Of a stretch of DNA of 64,000 nt, positions 1 through 8,512 are shown piece by piece. Source of the stretch: Yaniella halotolerans DSM 15476 (GTDB taxonomy: Bacteria; Actinomycetota; Actinomycetes; Actinomycetales; Micrococcaceae); NCBI RefSeq assembly GCF_000420805.1, contig NZ_ATVQ01000001.1:1240001-1304000 (forward strand). The letters are read 5' to 3'. Below the pieces are notes generated by a model. The model saw only the letters and a program-made list of their open reading frames with translations, made no database searches and was not told the DNA's origin. The translations under genes and the position numbers were made by a program. Positions within the stretch are counted from its first letter, which is position 1, and each line of letters begins with the position of its first letter.

Positions 1-54
1 GCCGCTGCCGTGGACGCCGAAGCAGCCGAATTGGCAGTGGGAGGGCGCGTCTAA
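1..54 (+). CDS. metN: C-terminal tail of the methionine importer ATP-binding protein (partial)
   Basis: Eighteen codons in one frame end in TAA and overlap the next gene's ATG by one base (TAATG), as in translationally coupled ABC operons. The tail (ending AELAVGGRV) has no diagnostic motif. The identity comes only from position: the following genes are a MetI-type permease and MetQ-type lipoproteins, and MetN normally precedes MetI. The rest of the gene lies outside the window. Confidence 0.55.
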   Translation, partial: AAAVDAEAAELAVGGRV

Positions 55-716
55 TGCAACGTATCGTAGAACTCCGCCCCGAACTGATCCAGGCCATGTT
101 AGAAACCTTCGCCATGATCGGCGTGGCCATTCCTGTGGCTGTGCTGCTTGGCACCCCGCTGGGTATCTGGTTATTCGTGCATGCTCCCGGTTCGATCGCT
201 CCCCAACCAAAACTGCATGCTTTTGTCAGCGGCCTGGTCAACATGCTGCGGTCATTTCCGTTTCTGATCTTGTTGATCGCCATCATCCCGCTGACCCGAC
301 TGTTGGTTGGCACTACCGTTGGGACGGCAGCGGCGATCGTGCCGCTGACCATCAACGCGATCCCGTACTTCGCACGGCTGGTCGAACAGAACATCTCTCA
401 GTTGGGCGCCGGTGCGGTGGAGGCATCCCGAGCCATGGGAGCAACCCGCCGCCAAATCATCCGCAACGTGCTGCTGGTCGACGCCCGATCCGGCATTATT
501 GGATCGATCACCATCACCACCGTGAGCTTTATTTCCTACTCGGCCATGGTTGGCCTGGTCGGGGGCGGTGGCATCGGCGACTTCGCCATCCGCTACGGCT
601 ACTACCGATACGAAACCGTGGTCATGTTCGTCGCCGTCGTCCTCATGGTGTTGCTGGTCAGCGCGGTCCAGTGGGGCGGAAACTCCCTGGCACGCGTTGC
701 CGATAAACGCATCTAA
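54..716 (+). CDS. metI: Methionine-type ABC transporter permease (MetI family)
   Basis: A 220-residue integral membrane protein, the usual MetI length, with about five hydrophobic segments (roughly residues 17-42, 62-85, 90-106, 146-170 and 187-206). The cytoplasmic EAA loop that docks on the ATPase is clear at residues 121-141, with the core EASRAMGATRRQI. The family forms the channel of MetNIQ importers for methionine, its D-isomer and related sulfur compounds. The start overlaps the stop of the upstream gene, so the two are probably translationally coupled. Three substrate-binding lipoprotein genes follow, the first only 32 bp away, so one permease probably serves several binding proteins. 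Confidence 0.88.
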   Translation: MQRIVELRPELIQAMLETFAMIGVAIPVAVLLGTPLGIWLFVHAPGSIAPQPKLHAFVSGLVNMLRSFPFLILLIAIIPLTRLLVGTTVGTAAAIVPLTINAIPYFARLVEQNISQLGAGAVEASRAMGATRRQIIRNVLLVDARSGIIGSITITTVSFISYSAMVGLVGGGGIGDFAIRYGYYRYETVVMFVAVVLMVLLVSAVQWGGNSLARVADKRI

Positions 717-723
717 CGCTCTT

Positions 724-767
724 CTCATCACAAACTTTAAGGTTTTCCATGCCAATTTTACCTACCC
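724..767 (+). repeat. metQ leader repeat, copy A
   Basis: The sequence from CTCATCACA through TTTAAGGTTTTCC and the first six codons matches the leader at 2572-2614 with only a few differences and one length change. It includes non-coding DNA and the start of the signal peptide. It marks a duplication unit larger than the gene alone. Confidence 0.8.
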
Positions 768-1648
768 AAAAACCGATCCGCCGCAATCTGACGACCGGTA
801 TCGTCGCCATCGCCGCACTGGCTTTGACGAGCTGCGAGCTGACCTCAGCCGGAGGTAGTGAGGATCGCACCATTAGCATCATCGTCACCGAATCAGCGCC
901 GTATCAAGAGCCCACCGAGATTGCAAAAGAACTACTGGCCGAAGACGGTTGGACGTTGGAACCCACCTACGTGACCGATATCGTGCAACCCAACCAAGTA
1001 GTTTCTCAGGGCGAATACGACGCGAACTTCTTCCAGCATTTGGCATACCTGCGTCAGTTCAATGAAGACAATGGCACCGAGGTGGAACCTGCATTCTCCA
1101 CGTACTACTCATCGTCTGGTCTCTTCTCGCTTGAGCATGATTCATTTGACGACCTACCTGATGGAGCAGAAATTTCTTTGCCCGTCGATACCGCTAATAA
1201 CGGGCGCGGTATCAAACTACTGGCCGAGCATGGTCTGCTGGAGATCGATGAATCGGTGCCGGTAACCGCACTGTCCCAAGCTGACATTACTGCTAACCCC
1301 AAGAACCTGGAGTTCATTGAGATCGACCAGCAATCCTCGGCGCACACGCTGAGCGACGTTGATGCCGGATTCGTGTTCGCCCGTCTGATCGCCGAAGCAG
1401 GCCACGACATCAACGAAACAGCATTGGCATTGGAAGAAGACGAGGAAGTACGCCGCCCATATACGAATGTCGTGGCGGTTCAGCCGGGTGACCAGGACTC
1501 TGAGAAAACCCAGGCACTCCAGGATGCCTACCAGTCGCCAGAGGTGCAGCAATGGTTCGAAGACTATCTCGACGGCGCAACTGAATACAACGGGGATATC
1601 ACTACCAACGACGCCCAGGACATTTGGGCAGAGTTCACAGCAGAATAG
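749..1648 (+). CDS. metQ: MetQ/NlpA-family substrate-binding lipoprotein, copy 1
   Basis: 299 residues. An N-terminal signal ends in a lipobox (ALTSC, Cys29), so the mature protein should be lipid-anchored outside the membrane. The body is typical MetQ/NlpA: an early TISIIVTESAPYQEPTEIA stretch, then VQPNQVVSQGEYDANFFQH, a well-conserved ligand-pocket region. It should capture methionine or a related thioether/sulfonate compound and deliver it to MetI. The short leader with only AAGG as Shine-Dalgarno is nearly identical to that of copy 3, including the first codons. This indicates a recent duplication that carried the non-coding leader along. Confidence 0.87.
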   Translation: MPILPTQKPIRRNLTTGIVAIAALALTSCELTSAGGSEDRTISIIVTESAPYQEPTEIAKELLAEDGWTLEPTYVTDIVQPNQVVSQGEYDANFFQHLAYLRQFNEDNGTEVEPAFSTYYSSSGLFSLEHDSFDDLPDGAEISLPVDTANNGRGIKLLAEHGLLEIDESVPVTALSQADITANPKNLEFIEIDQQSSAHTLSDVDAGFVFARLIAEAGHDINETALALEEDEEVRRPYTNVVAVQPGDQDSEKTQALQDAYQSPEVQQWFEDYLDGATEYNGDITTNDAQDIWAEFTAE

Positions 1649-1665
1649 CGTTTGGAGAAAGCATC

Positions 1666-2541
1666 ATGACTATCACTAGGCTCACGCGTTCTGGCGTCAT
1701 AAGTGCCCTTGCTGTTCTGGCTCTGTCCGGTTGTGGGCTGGCTTCGGCTGGTGACGGCGACCGCACCATCAGCATCATCGTGACTGAATCGGAGCCCTAC
1801 CAAGAGCCCACCGAGATCGCCAAGGAACTCCTGGCCGAAGAAGGCTGGACGTTGCAACCCACGTACGTTACCGACATCGTCCAGCCCAACCAGGTTGTAT
1901 CCGAGGGCGAATACGACGCGAACTTCTTCCAGCATGCCGCTTATCTGCGGCAGTTCAATGAAGACAACGACACCCTCGTGGAGCCTGCATTCACCGTGTA
2001 CGATGCCCCAGCCGGTGTGTTCTCTGTTAAATATGACACGCTCGACGATCTGCCTGACGGTGCACAAATTTCTCTGCCCGTGGATCGTTCCAATAATGGC
2101 CGCGCACTTCAATTGCTCGCAGACGAAGGACTGATCGAAGTTGACCAGTCGGTTTCCGTGACTGAGCTCTCTCAAGAATCCATCACGGATAACCCCAAGA
2201 ATTTGGAATTTATCGAGATAGATCAGCAGTCTTCAGCTCAAACCTTGCCTGATGTAGACGCCGGTTTCTCGACCACACGATTCCAAGTAGAAGCAGGCTA
2301 CGACGTCCAGGACACCATGCTCGCATTTGAGGACTATACAGATCTCTTTGCATTCAGCGTCATAGTCGGCGTTGGTGACGGCGAGCGCGATTCGGAAAAG
2401 ATCCAGGCCCTGCAAGATGCCTTCCAATCCGAAGAGGTTGAACAATGGTACGAACAATACCTTGACGGAGCCTTGCCGTATAACGGTCAGTACACCACCG
2501 AGAATATCGGCGAGCAATGGGAAACATACCTTGCCGAATAA
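1666..2541 (+). CDS. metQ: MetQ/NlpA-family substrate-binding lipoprotein, copy 2
   Basis: I chose the ATG at 1666 because it follows TTTGGAGAAAGC, a good Shine-Dalgarno. A longer in-frame reading from 1624 would overlap the upstream gene and spoil the signal peptide. The result is 291 residues with lipobox ALSGC (Cys23) and the same MetQ core as its neighbours (TISIIVTESEPYQEPTEIA, then QPNQVVSEGEYDANFFQH). The signal sequence differs from copies 1 and 3, which resemble each other, so copy 2 branched separately or was replaced at its 5' end. Differences around residues 100-120 and 195-215 could alter ligand preference (inference). Confidence 0.87.
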   Translation: MTITRLTRSGVISALAVLALSGCGLASAGDGDRTISIIVTESEPYQEPTEIAKELLAEEGWTLQPTYVTDIVQPNQVVSEGEYDANFFQHAAYLRQFNEDNDTLVEPAFTVYDAPAGVFSVKYDTLDDLPDGAQISLPVDRSNNGRALQLLADEGLIEVDQSVSVTELSQESITDNPKNLEFIEIDQQSSAQTLPDVDAGFSTTRFQVEAGYDVQDTMLAFEDYTDLFAFSVIVGVGDGERDSEKIQALQDAFQSEEVEQWYEQYLDGALPYNGQYTTENIGEQWETYLAE

Positions 2542-2571
2542 CCACCGTACCCGCTACACACATCTTCATCG

Positions 2572-2614
2572 CTCATCACACCTTTAAGGTTTTCCATGCC
2601 AATTTTGCCTACCC
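2572..2614 (+). repeat. metQ leader repeat, copy B
   Basis: Partner of the repeat at 724-767, lying in front of the third binding-protein gene. The shared TTTAAGGTTTTCCATGCC core supplies the weak AAGG ribosome-binding site in both copies. The middle copy (start 1666) lacks this leader. Confidence 0.8.
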
Positions 2615-3492
2615 TGAGAATCCTTCGTCGCAATTTGACAGCCGGTATCGCCGCCATCGCAGCACTCGGACTCACCAGCTGCGGACTGGCTTCGGCCGGT
2701 GACGGCGACCGTACGATCAGCATTATCGTCACCGAATCCGCCCCGTTTCAGGAGCCAACCGAGATCGCGAAAGATCTCCTTGCGGAAGATGGTTGGGAGT
2801 TGGAGACTACCTACGTCACCGACATCATCCAGCCAAATCATGTGGTCTCTTCGGGGGAATACGACGCGAATTACTTCCAACACTTGTCGTACTTGGATCA
2901 ATTCAACACGGATAATAAGACCGAAGTAGAACCAGCATTTTCTGTGTTCTATATGCCCAATGGCTTCTTCTCAGTCACTCACGACTCTGTCGAGGATCTG
3001 CCGGATGGCGCTCAGATATCGCTTGCAGTGGACACCACCAATAACGGTCGAGGAATCAAAATCCTGGCTGATGCTGGCCTCATTGAAATCGACGAAACCG
3101 TTCCGGTTAACCAGTTATCTCAGGAGTCCATCACCGCCAATCCGCGAGACTTCGATTTTATTGAGGTGGACTTGCAATCGACTGGTCAGACGCTCCCGGA
3201 TGTCGATGCAGCGTTTGCACCTTCTCGGCTCATTGCCGAGGCCGGATATGACATGTCCGAAACCACATTGCTGTTGGAAGACAGCGCTACTTTTGAGGAG
3301 CCGTTCACTGTTGCGGTCGGAGTCCAACCCGGCGAACAAGAATCTGAGAAAACCCAAGCCTTGCAAGAGGCTTACCAGTCCGAAGAAGTGGCTGCTTGGT
3401 TTGATGAATATCTCGACGGTGCCGTTCAGTTCACCGACGACGTCACCGTGGAAAACGTCGAACAGGTATGGGCCGACTTCACAGCCGAATAG
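2596..3492 (+). CDS. metQ: MetQ/NlpA-family substrate-binding lipoprotein, copy 3
   Basis: 298 residues with lipobox GLTSC (Cys29) and the MetQ fold signature. Its signal peptide starts MPILPT like copy 1 and the upstream leader is shared with copy 1. The pocket region reads YDANYFQHLSYLDQFN instead of YDANFFQHLAYLRQFN. The flavin monooxygenase gene begins 45 bp downstream in the same direction, which suggests the imported compound is fed to that enzyme. The array looks like a tandem expansion of binding proteins for one importer rather than three complete transporters. Confidence 0.87.
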   Translation: MPILPTLRILRRNLTAGIAAIAALGLTSCGLASAGDGDRTISIIVTESAPFQEPTEIAKDLLAEDGWELETTYVTDIIQPNHVVSSGEYDANYFQHLSYLDQFNTDNKTEVEPAFSVFYMPNGFFSVTHDSVEDLPDGAQISLAVDTTNNGRGIKILADAGLIEIDETVPVNQLSQESITANPRDFDFIEVDLQSTGQTLPDVDAAFAPSRLIAEAGYDMSETTLLLEDSATFEEPFTVAVGVQPGEQESEKTQALQEAYQSEEVAAWFDEYLDGAVQFTDDVTVENVEQVWADFTAE

Positions 3493-3537
3493 TCCTTCGT
3501 CGTCCGCAAAACCACGAATCAATATTAGGAGCACACC

Positions 3538-5001
3538 GTGTCACACCGTCGTCCATTGATCTTGTCAGCCTTCATGATGAACACCACCAGCCACATTCTC
3601 GGTGGTGCCTGGCGCCAACCTGAAGCCCAACAACACCGATTCAACGAACTGCAGCACTGGGTTGAACTCACCAAAACCTTAGAAGACGGCGGCTTTGATA
3701 TCGCTTTCCTCGCCGATGTTGTTGGCGTCTACGGGGACCACGAGGGAGGATGGGCCTCGCATGTCCGCCGTGGCCTGCAAGTCCCAGCGAATGATCCGCT
3801 CGTGCTGCTGTCCGCGTTGGCTGCGACGACCAACCGCATTGGGTTAGCGCTGACCTCGTCGGTGATTCAAACGCATCCGTATACCTTCGCCCGCCAGCTC
3901 TCCACACTGGATCACCTGACCGGTGGGCGAGTGGGCTGGAACGTGGTGACCTCCGCACTGGAAAACTCACACCGCAATTATGGCGGTACCGGACTCCTGG
4001 AGCATGACAACCGGTACGACCTGGCCGAAGAGTACCTCGAGGTTTGCTACAAACTGTGGGAAGGATCCTGGGACGACGACGCACTGCTGGCCGATAAAAC
4101 CCTGGAACACGATCGCGGGGTCGGCCTACACGCAGATCCGGCCAAGATCGCCAAGATCCATCACGTCTCCCGCAATTACACGGTCGAAGGACCGCACCTA
4201 TCTTCGCCGTCACCGCAGCGCACCCCGTTGCTATTCCAGGCGGGCTCCTCGCCACGCGGTCGCGATGTTGCCGCACAGCACGCTGAAGCGACCTTTTCGA
4301 TGGCACCGAGCTTAGGACAGGCTCAACAACATGCCGCCGATGTACGTCGTCGTGCCGTTGGATTCGGTCGCCAACCCGAAGACGTGCAATTCATTCAGGG
4401 CCTCTCCTTCGTGGTTGGTTCGACCGAGGCTGAAGCTCAGGCCAAAGCTGCTGAGCTTGACGATTCGCTGGACGACCACGCGTTGATTGCTCATACGGGC
4501 GGTAGCCTTGGTGTTGATTTGGGCTACCTCCCACTAGATACGCCCATCGGTGAGTTGACGACTGAGGGCTCGCGGGGACATCTAGCTGAGCTCCGTTCCA
4601 TGAACCCCGACGGCACGATGAGCGTGCGTGACTTGGCCCGTTTCCGAGCGCAAGCCACCCGGATAACCGGTACACCCGAGCAGATCGTGGACGAACTCGA
4701 ACAATGGCAGGACGCCGGTATTGACGGCATCAACGTCATCAACGCGACCCTGCCCGGCAGCTACGTCGAGTTTATTGATCATGTGATCCCAGAGCTTCGC
4801 GCTCGCGGTATGGCCCGGAGCCCCGAGCAGCTCGATGCCGAGACTGGCAGCACACTTCGTGGACGGATCACCGGAGCTGATCGACTCCCCGACTCGCACC
4901 CCGCAGCACAATATCGCGGCGCCTTTGCCGAATACAGTGCCGCAGCAACAGAACTGAGCGAGGAAGAAGTACTCGGGGCAGCACCGGCCGAAGCACTTTA
5001 G
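3538..5001 (+). CDS. Luciferase-like flavin-dependent monooxygenase, NtaA/SnaA/DszA family
   Basis: 487 residues starting with GTG after TTAGGAGCACACC, a strong Shine-Dalgarno. Length and sequence fit the two-component FMNH2-dependent monooxygenases such as DszA (dibenzothiophene sulfone), NtaA and SnaA: an early SAFMMNTTSHILGGAWR, VGWNVVTSALENSHRNYG, and an S-P-R-G phosphate-binding region (LLFQAGSSPRGRDVAAQHAE). These enzymes use reduced FMN from a separate reductase to oxidise organosulfur or amine substrates. Placed directly behind a MetQ array, it plausibly desulfurises or oxidises an imported organosulfur compound (inference). No flavin reductase gene is visible nearby. Its last four bases overlap the convergent gene on the other strand. 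Confidence 0.85.
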   Translation: MSHRRPLILSAFMMNTTSHILGGAWRQPEAQQHRFNELQHWVELTKTLEDGGFDIAFLADVVGVYGDHEGGWASHVRRGLQVPANDPLVLLSALAATTNRIGLALTSSVIQTHPYTFARQLSTLDHLTGGRVGWNVVTSALENSHRNYGGTGLLEHDNRYDLAEEYLEVCYKLWEGSWDDDALLADKTLEHDRGVGLHADPAKIAKIHHVSRNYTVEGPHLSSPSPQRTPLLFQAGSSPRGRDVAAQHAEATFSMAPSLGQAQQHAADVRRRAVGFGRQPEDVQFIQGLSFVVGSTEAEAQAKAAELDDSLDDHALIAHTGGSLGVDLGYLPLDTPIGELTTEGSRGHLAELRSMNPDGTMSVRDLARFRAQATRITGTPEQIVDELEQWQDAGIDGINVINATLPGSYVEFIDHVIPELRARGMARSPEQLDAETGSTLRGRITGADRLPDSHPAAQYRGAFAEYSAAATELSEEEVLGAAPAEAL

Positions 5002-5906
5002 TAAGCCCTCGGGCGTGTTCGGAACCCTCTCATCGCGGCCCAACCGACACCAACCAGTATGGCCGTGATGAGGATTGGCCAGTTCTGTACTCCACCGACC
5101 AGAACTAAGTCGCCGGTGTCCAACCTGGGCTCTGGGTCGGCGGCCCTCTCAGTGGTGACATTCGTTCCGTCTGGATCACTGATCCCCACTGGCACGGTTA
5201 TCCCTGACTGATCACTGGTCCCGGTTGAATCACTGCTGTCGGACTGGGCGATGAGTGATTCATTGCCTTGCGGGTCAGCGGATCCTTGGGAAACTGCTGC
5301 ACTGCCGGAACTTTCCGAACTGGTGGAACTGCCGGACGCGTGCGTTGGATCTGTAGCAGCGCCGCTGGTAGGTAGGGCACCGCTGATTTGGAACTCGACG
5401 TCGAAGCTGGCCCGATGTGACGCAGTGTTGGCATGGTTACCCGAGGCGGCATCTCGTGGGAAGAGGTACTCGAGGGTTACTTCGGTTTGGGATCCTTGAG
5501 CCAAGGCATCGTGGACGATCTGCGTTTCGCCGTTGTTGTGCAGTTCGCGCATCGAAGCTGAATCACCGGCCCAGTGGATCTCGAGGTCATCGTAGAAGGA
5601 AACCCCGGTACTCGAGCCGGCAAGCTGCACATTAACAATGCGAGCGGTCAATGTCCCGTCTGAGGGTCCGCCGTTGCGCACAGTTAGGCTGCGGTGAGCG
5701 CTGTCGCCGGGGACAACGACTGGAACTCCAAAGAAGCTTTTAGCAGTGGCGGACCCGTTGTCCGACGCATCCCAGGTGATCTGAACTGGACTCTCTGCAA
5801 CCACTGGAGCAGCCGCGGCAGGTGCAGTGACGCCAACCAATAAGGCAACGATAGCCACTCCGGCGGCTAAGTACCGGCGCGGTCGATCGACGAGGTGGCG
5901 TTTCAC
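4998..5906 (-). CDS. Secreted, C-terminally membrane-anchored protein of the SipW module
   Basis: 302 residues. A conventional signal peptide occupies residues 1-33 (cleavage probably after TAPAAAA). A beta-rich domain of about 140 residues follows (VQITWDASDNG..., with VVPGDSAHRSLTVRNGG resembling the stalk-like repeats of bacterial surface proteins). Next comes a Ser/Thr/Gly/Asp-rich linker (about 150-255), then one transmembrane helix and a basic tail (GFRTRPR). I see no LPXTG signal. It is the last gene of the minus-strand cluster and overlaps the preceding gene by four bases (ATGA). It may tether or organise the exported TasA-like proteins at the membrane (inference). I recognise no named family. 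Confidence 0.6.
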   Translation of the reverse strand: MKRHLVDRPRRYLAAGVAIVALLVGVTAPAAAAPVVAESPVQITWDASDNGSATAKSFFGVPVVVPGDSAHRSLTVRNGGPSDGTLTARIVNVQLAGSSTGVSFYDDLEIHWAGDSASMRELHNNGETQIVHDALAQGSQTEVTLEYLFPRDAASGNHANTASHRASFDVEFQISGALPTSGAATDPTHASGSSTSSESSGSAAVSQGSADPQGNESLIAQSDSSDSTGTSDQSGITVPVGISDPDGTNVTTERAADPEPRLDTGDLVLVGGVQNWPILITAILVGVGWAAMRGFRTRPRAY

Positions 5907-6586
5907 AGGGTCACCTCTGCTCGGACGGTCTCATACGAGAACGTTATGGTGTGGTCTGGTTCTTTGGCGGGATCCATAGACCTGGTGACTTTTGCGTTCC
6001 ACTCACTGGTGTCCTCGACCGTGACACCATCGTCACTCTCGGCGGTCACCGTTGCTGAACTGGAATAGTCGCCCTCAACGGGCAGTGCTTCCAAGTCGGC
6101 GACGAAGCACCAGTATTCGACGTTCGGTTCGGTTGTGTCCGAGTATTCTGCTTCCACCGGTGTGGACTGTGTAGCAGCGTCTGCGTTTTCAGTGCTGTCG
6201 ACGGAACATTCCGAGGCGAAGTCGATCCGGAAAAGTTTGGTTTCGGCCGCACCGAAAATGTGATCGCCCCAGTCTGGCTCGTCAATCGCGTAGGTCAACC
6301 CGGCGTTTCCTTGACTGATGGACTCGGTCTGCAGCGCAACGGCGAACTCGCGATCTTCCAATAGTTGGGCAGCTTCAGTAGCACCCACGGTGAACTCCAC
6401 GGTGCCATCGGTAGCGACAACCGTATTGTCGCCGGCGCCGGCGGCGAAGTATTCGAAACCGCTCTGCATCTGGGTTTCAACCGGGACCGAATCATTCCAC
6501 AGAGCCATGGTGGTCCCACCGATGCCAAGCGCAGCGCCCACGACGGCGGCACCACTGATCAGCGCGACAGAACGCTTGGTCCTCAT
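5903..6586 (-). CDS. Alternate-signal (SipW-dependent) exported protein, camelysin/TasA-like
   Basis: 227 residues. The N-terminus is basic (MRTKR), then a hydrophobic Ala/Gly stretch leads into GTTMALWNDSVPVE. This is the T-x-A-x-W/F-x-D pattern of SipW-dependent precursors (TasA, camelysin). The mature part is acidic, beta-rich and has two cysteines (SECSVDS and EYWCFVAD). The start codon shares one base with the upstream stop. Its sequence differs strongly from the other two alternate-signal proteins, so the module exports at least three distinct subunits. A fibre or matrix role is inferred from family precedent only. Confidence 0.68.
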   Translation of the reverse strand: MRTKRSVALISGAAVVGAALGIGGTTMALWNDSVPVETQMQSGFEYFAAGAGDNTVVATDGTVEFTVGATEAAQLLEDREFAVALQTESISQGNAGLTYAIDEPDWGDHIFGAAETKLFRIDFASECSVDSTENADAATQSTPVEAEYSDTTEPNVEYWCFVADLEALPVEGDYSSSATVTAESDDGVTVEDTSEWNAKVTRSMDPAKEPDHTITFSYETVRAEVTL

Positions 6587-7170
6587 TAGTCCTCACCTCC
6601 GCCACGAACCTGTTCTAGCACAATCGTGAAATCACTCAGGTTGTTCAAGGTATCTGCACTGTCTGCGCCGAAGCGGTCGGGCAGATCAGCAAAATCCAGG
6701 TCAATTCGTACACTTAGTGGCTCGAGCTGCTCCAGGTCGAGCAATGTTTGCTCGCCAAGTTTCATAGGGGAGTGACCTATTTCAGCGCCGTCCGCATCCA
6801 GCACTGCGTAGCTACTGCTCACGCCGGTGGGCACGTTAGCCGGTGACTCCCAAACCACATTGAGTTCGGCTTGCATGTTGTCACCCTCGAGGTTCAATTC
6901 CAGAGGAATCTCAACCGAAACGGTGTCTCCAGGGCGCACCAAGTGGGTTTCTGGGTTTTTGATCTCCTGTGGATCTTCGCTACTCGTGTCTCGCCAGTGA
7001 ACGTTTGAGCTCGTGATTTCGAGGTCACCCGAAACGATCTGCGCTTGCGACACCGTGCCTCCGCTATTCCACAGCGCATAGGTCCCGCCAGCCGAACCAA
7101 GGCCGACCAGTGCAGCAACCGCAGCCAGCGTGAACCAGTGCGGTCTGCTGCGAGACGTTGCATTACTCAT
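6586..7170 (-). CDS. Alternate-signal (SipW-dependent) exported protein
   Basis: I chose the ATG at 7170 because ACGGAGGCGTC lies just upstream; nine more codons upstream are possible. 194 residues. The signal sequence ends in GGTYALWNSGGTVSQAQIVSGDLEI, shown here only in outline: the A-L-W-N-S element, then the I-x-S-G-D-L motif typical of proteins cut by SipW. The body includes WRDTSSEDP and a VRPGDTVSVEIPLELNLEG segment, matching the VPGD...LDGDN region of the paralogue at 7803. It overlaps the signal peptidase gene by eight bases, implying coupled translation with its presumed processing enzyme. Confidence 0.68.
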   Translation of the reverse strand: MSNATSRSRPHWFTLAAVAALVGLGSAGGTYALWNSGGTVSQAQIVSGDLEITSSNVHWRDTSSEDPQEIKNPETHLVRPGDTVSVEIPLELNLEGDNMQAELNVVWESPANVPTGVSSSYAVLDADGAEIGHSPMKLGEQTLLDLEQLEPLSVRIDLDFADLPDRFGADSADTLNNLSDFTIVLEQVRGGGED

Positions 7171-7753
7171 GACGCCTCCGTTTCCCACGAATTCCACCGA
7201 TCACTGCAGATCCCAGCGCGTAGCTTGCGTACAGCAGCAATCCAGCCGCGACAACCAGGATCAGTGTATTCCGGTGATCACCGATCGCCAGGGACACATG
7301 GCCAATATAGGGCACATGGTAAAGCACCTTGCCCATCACTTGATCCGCGACGATCGGCTCGTCATCGCTGCCGTTCGCGTCGCCGCGGGTCACATAGCTG
7401 ACGCCGTCTGCTCCCGAACGCTGAGCCACAATGCGATGCGTCACCAGGGTTGGATCGTTCGAGACCGGTTGAAACGTGACGACGTCGCCGATTGCGTAGC
7501 TCTCCTGCGGGACGGTGATCACCATATCGCCGGGCGAATAGGTGGGTTCCATCGAGCTACTCAACACCGTGAGCCCCGCACCACCTATCAAGCGGGGCAG
7601 GACGGTACTGATCATCACAAGTAAAAGAAGGGCAATCAGAACGGCACTGACTACACCTGACACCATGCCTCGCCACACGGGAGGTTCGGAAGAGGTATCA
7701 GCCGAAGTCTCGGCCACCTCTTCAGGAGCCTCGGTGCGAGTCGTGGTTGTCAT
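7163..7753 (-). CDS. sipW: Signal peptidase I, SipW (archaeal/ER) type
   Basis: 196 residues. An N-terminal acidic tail precedes a membrane anchor (about 31-57). The nucleophile is in VLSSSMEPTYSPGD (Ser67). A histidine (THRIVA, His106) stands where ordinary bacterial enzymes have the catalytic lysine, and the RGDANGSDDEP box lies at 123-133. A second transmembrane segment ends the protein. The Ser-His form is the ER/archaeal/SipW class, which in Bacillus processes TasA and YqxM. The surrounding genes encode proteins with matching alternate signal sequences, so this should be their dedicated peptidase. It is encoded between two of its likely substrates. Confidence 0.88.
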   Translation of the reverse strand: MTTTTRTEAPEEVAETSADTSSEPPVWRGMVSGVVSAVLIALLLLVMISTVLPRLIGGAGLTVLSSSMEPTYSPGDMVITVPQESYAIGDVVTFQPVSNDPTLVTHRIVAQRSGADGVSYVTRGDANGSDDEPIVADQVMGKVLYHVPYIGHVSLAIGDHRNTLILVVAAGLLLYASYALGSAVIGGIRGKRRRHE

Positions 7754-7802
7754 GGTGCATGCCTATCTATTCTAAATATTGAGTCGTTCTGAGGGAGATA
7801 GA

Positions 7803-8393
7803 TTAGTTGTTTGAGCCTTCTGAAGATTCGTTAATCTGGCGAAGTTGCAGTGACGTCTGGTCCAGCTTGGCTTCGGTTTGGGTCAGCTCCCGGTCTTTGA
7901 CTTTGTTTGCATCGAAATGGATGGTGGTCTCGACGACAAACTGCGTGTTCGGGTGGGTGGCTGTGCCTTTAACATCTTCTGGGGTCAGCTGAACTTCCAG
8001 TCCTGATTCGTCAACCTGAAGGACCTCCACCCCGGTACTATTTTGCAGTTGATAGTCGATGGTGAGTGCATTCGAGAGGTCGCCATCTAATGCGCCTCCG
8101 ACCAATTGAAGGTTCGCGACCATGTTGTCACCGTCCAGATCGACTTTGACCTCGTCGGTACGTTTAATGCTGTCACCGGGAACGACTTTGAAACTCTCGA
8201 GGGTCTGCCCGATGTGCTGACCCGTGCGATCATCTTCCCAGCCCTTATGTTCAACAGAGACTTCCACGTTACCGGCAGCAATCTCTGCACCGTCGACCGT
8301 GGCATTGTCGCTCCAGATCGCGAACGTGGACGCTCCGAGCAGTAGACCTACACCAGCGGCTCCCGCGACGAAACCTTTTGTCGAATTCTTCAT
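7803..8393 (-). CDS. Alternate signal-mediated exported protein (RER_14450-like)
   Basis: 196 residues. MKNSTKGFVAGAAGVGLLLG followed by STFAIWSDNATVDGAEIAAG closely fits the actinobacterial alternate-signal family I recall as RER_14450, which is found next to SipW-type peptidases. A tryptophan after the signal (KGWEDD) and VVPGDSIKRTDEVKVDLDGDN are shared features. The start has an excellent Shine-Dalgarno (AAGGAGCACAT). As the first and most canonical member of the set, it is the best candidate for the major subunit (inference). Confidence 0.75.
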   Translation of the reverse strand: MKNSTKGFVAGAAGVGLLLGASTFAIWSDNATVDGAEIAAGNVEVSVEHKGWEDDRTGQHIGQTLESFKVVPGDSIKRTDEVKVDLDGDNMVANLQLVGGALDGDLSNALTIDYQLQNSTGVEVLQVDESGLEVQLTPEDVKGTATHPNTQFVVETTIHFDANKVKDRELTQTEAKLDQTSLQLRQINESSEGSNN

Positions 8394-8512
8394 ATGTGCT
8401 CCTTCTTGTGTGCCCGAATTGTGATTGATTCGGAATAATTTGTTGATGAGTAATTTATGCTCGTACTCCGAGCAAACTTGTGTCCTGTGAGACTGCGTTG
8501 CAGCCAGTTCTT
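8394..8512. other. Spacer between VWA gene and first alternate-signal gene
   Basis: 119 bp. A small dyad (GCTCG-N5-CGAGC, 8459-8473) could weakly terminate or attenuate the VWA message. I see no in-frame continuation of the VWA protein's last domain in either of the other two frames, so the truncation is not a simple frameshift. The AAGGAG ribosome-binding site of the next gene lies at the left end. Confidence 0.4.

Noticed and set aside
716-749. SAM riboswitch or S-box in front of metQ
   Set aside because: Only 32 bp separate metI and metQ, far too short. The region upstream of metN, where such an element would lie, is outside the window.
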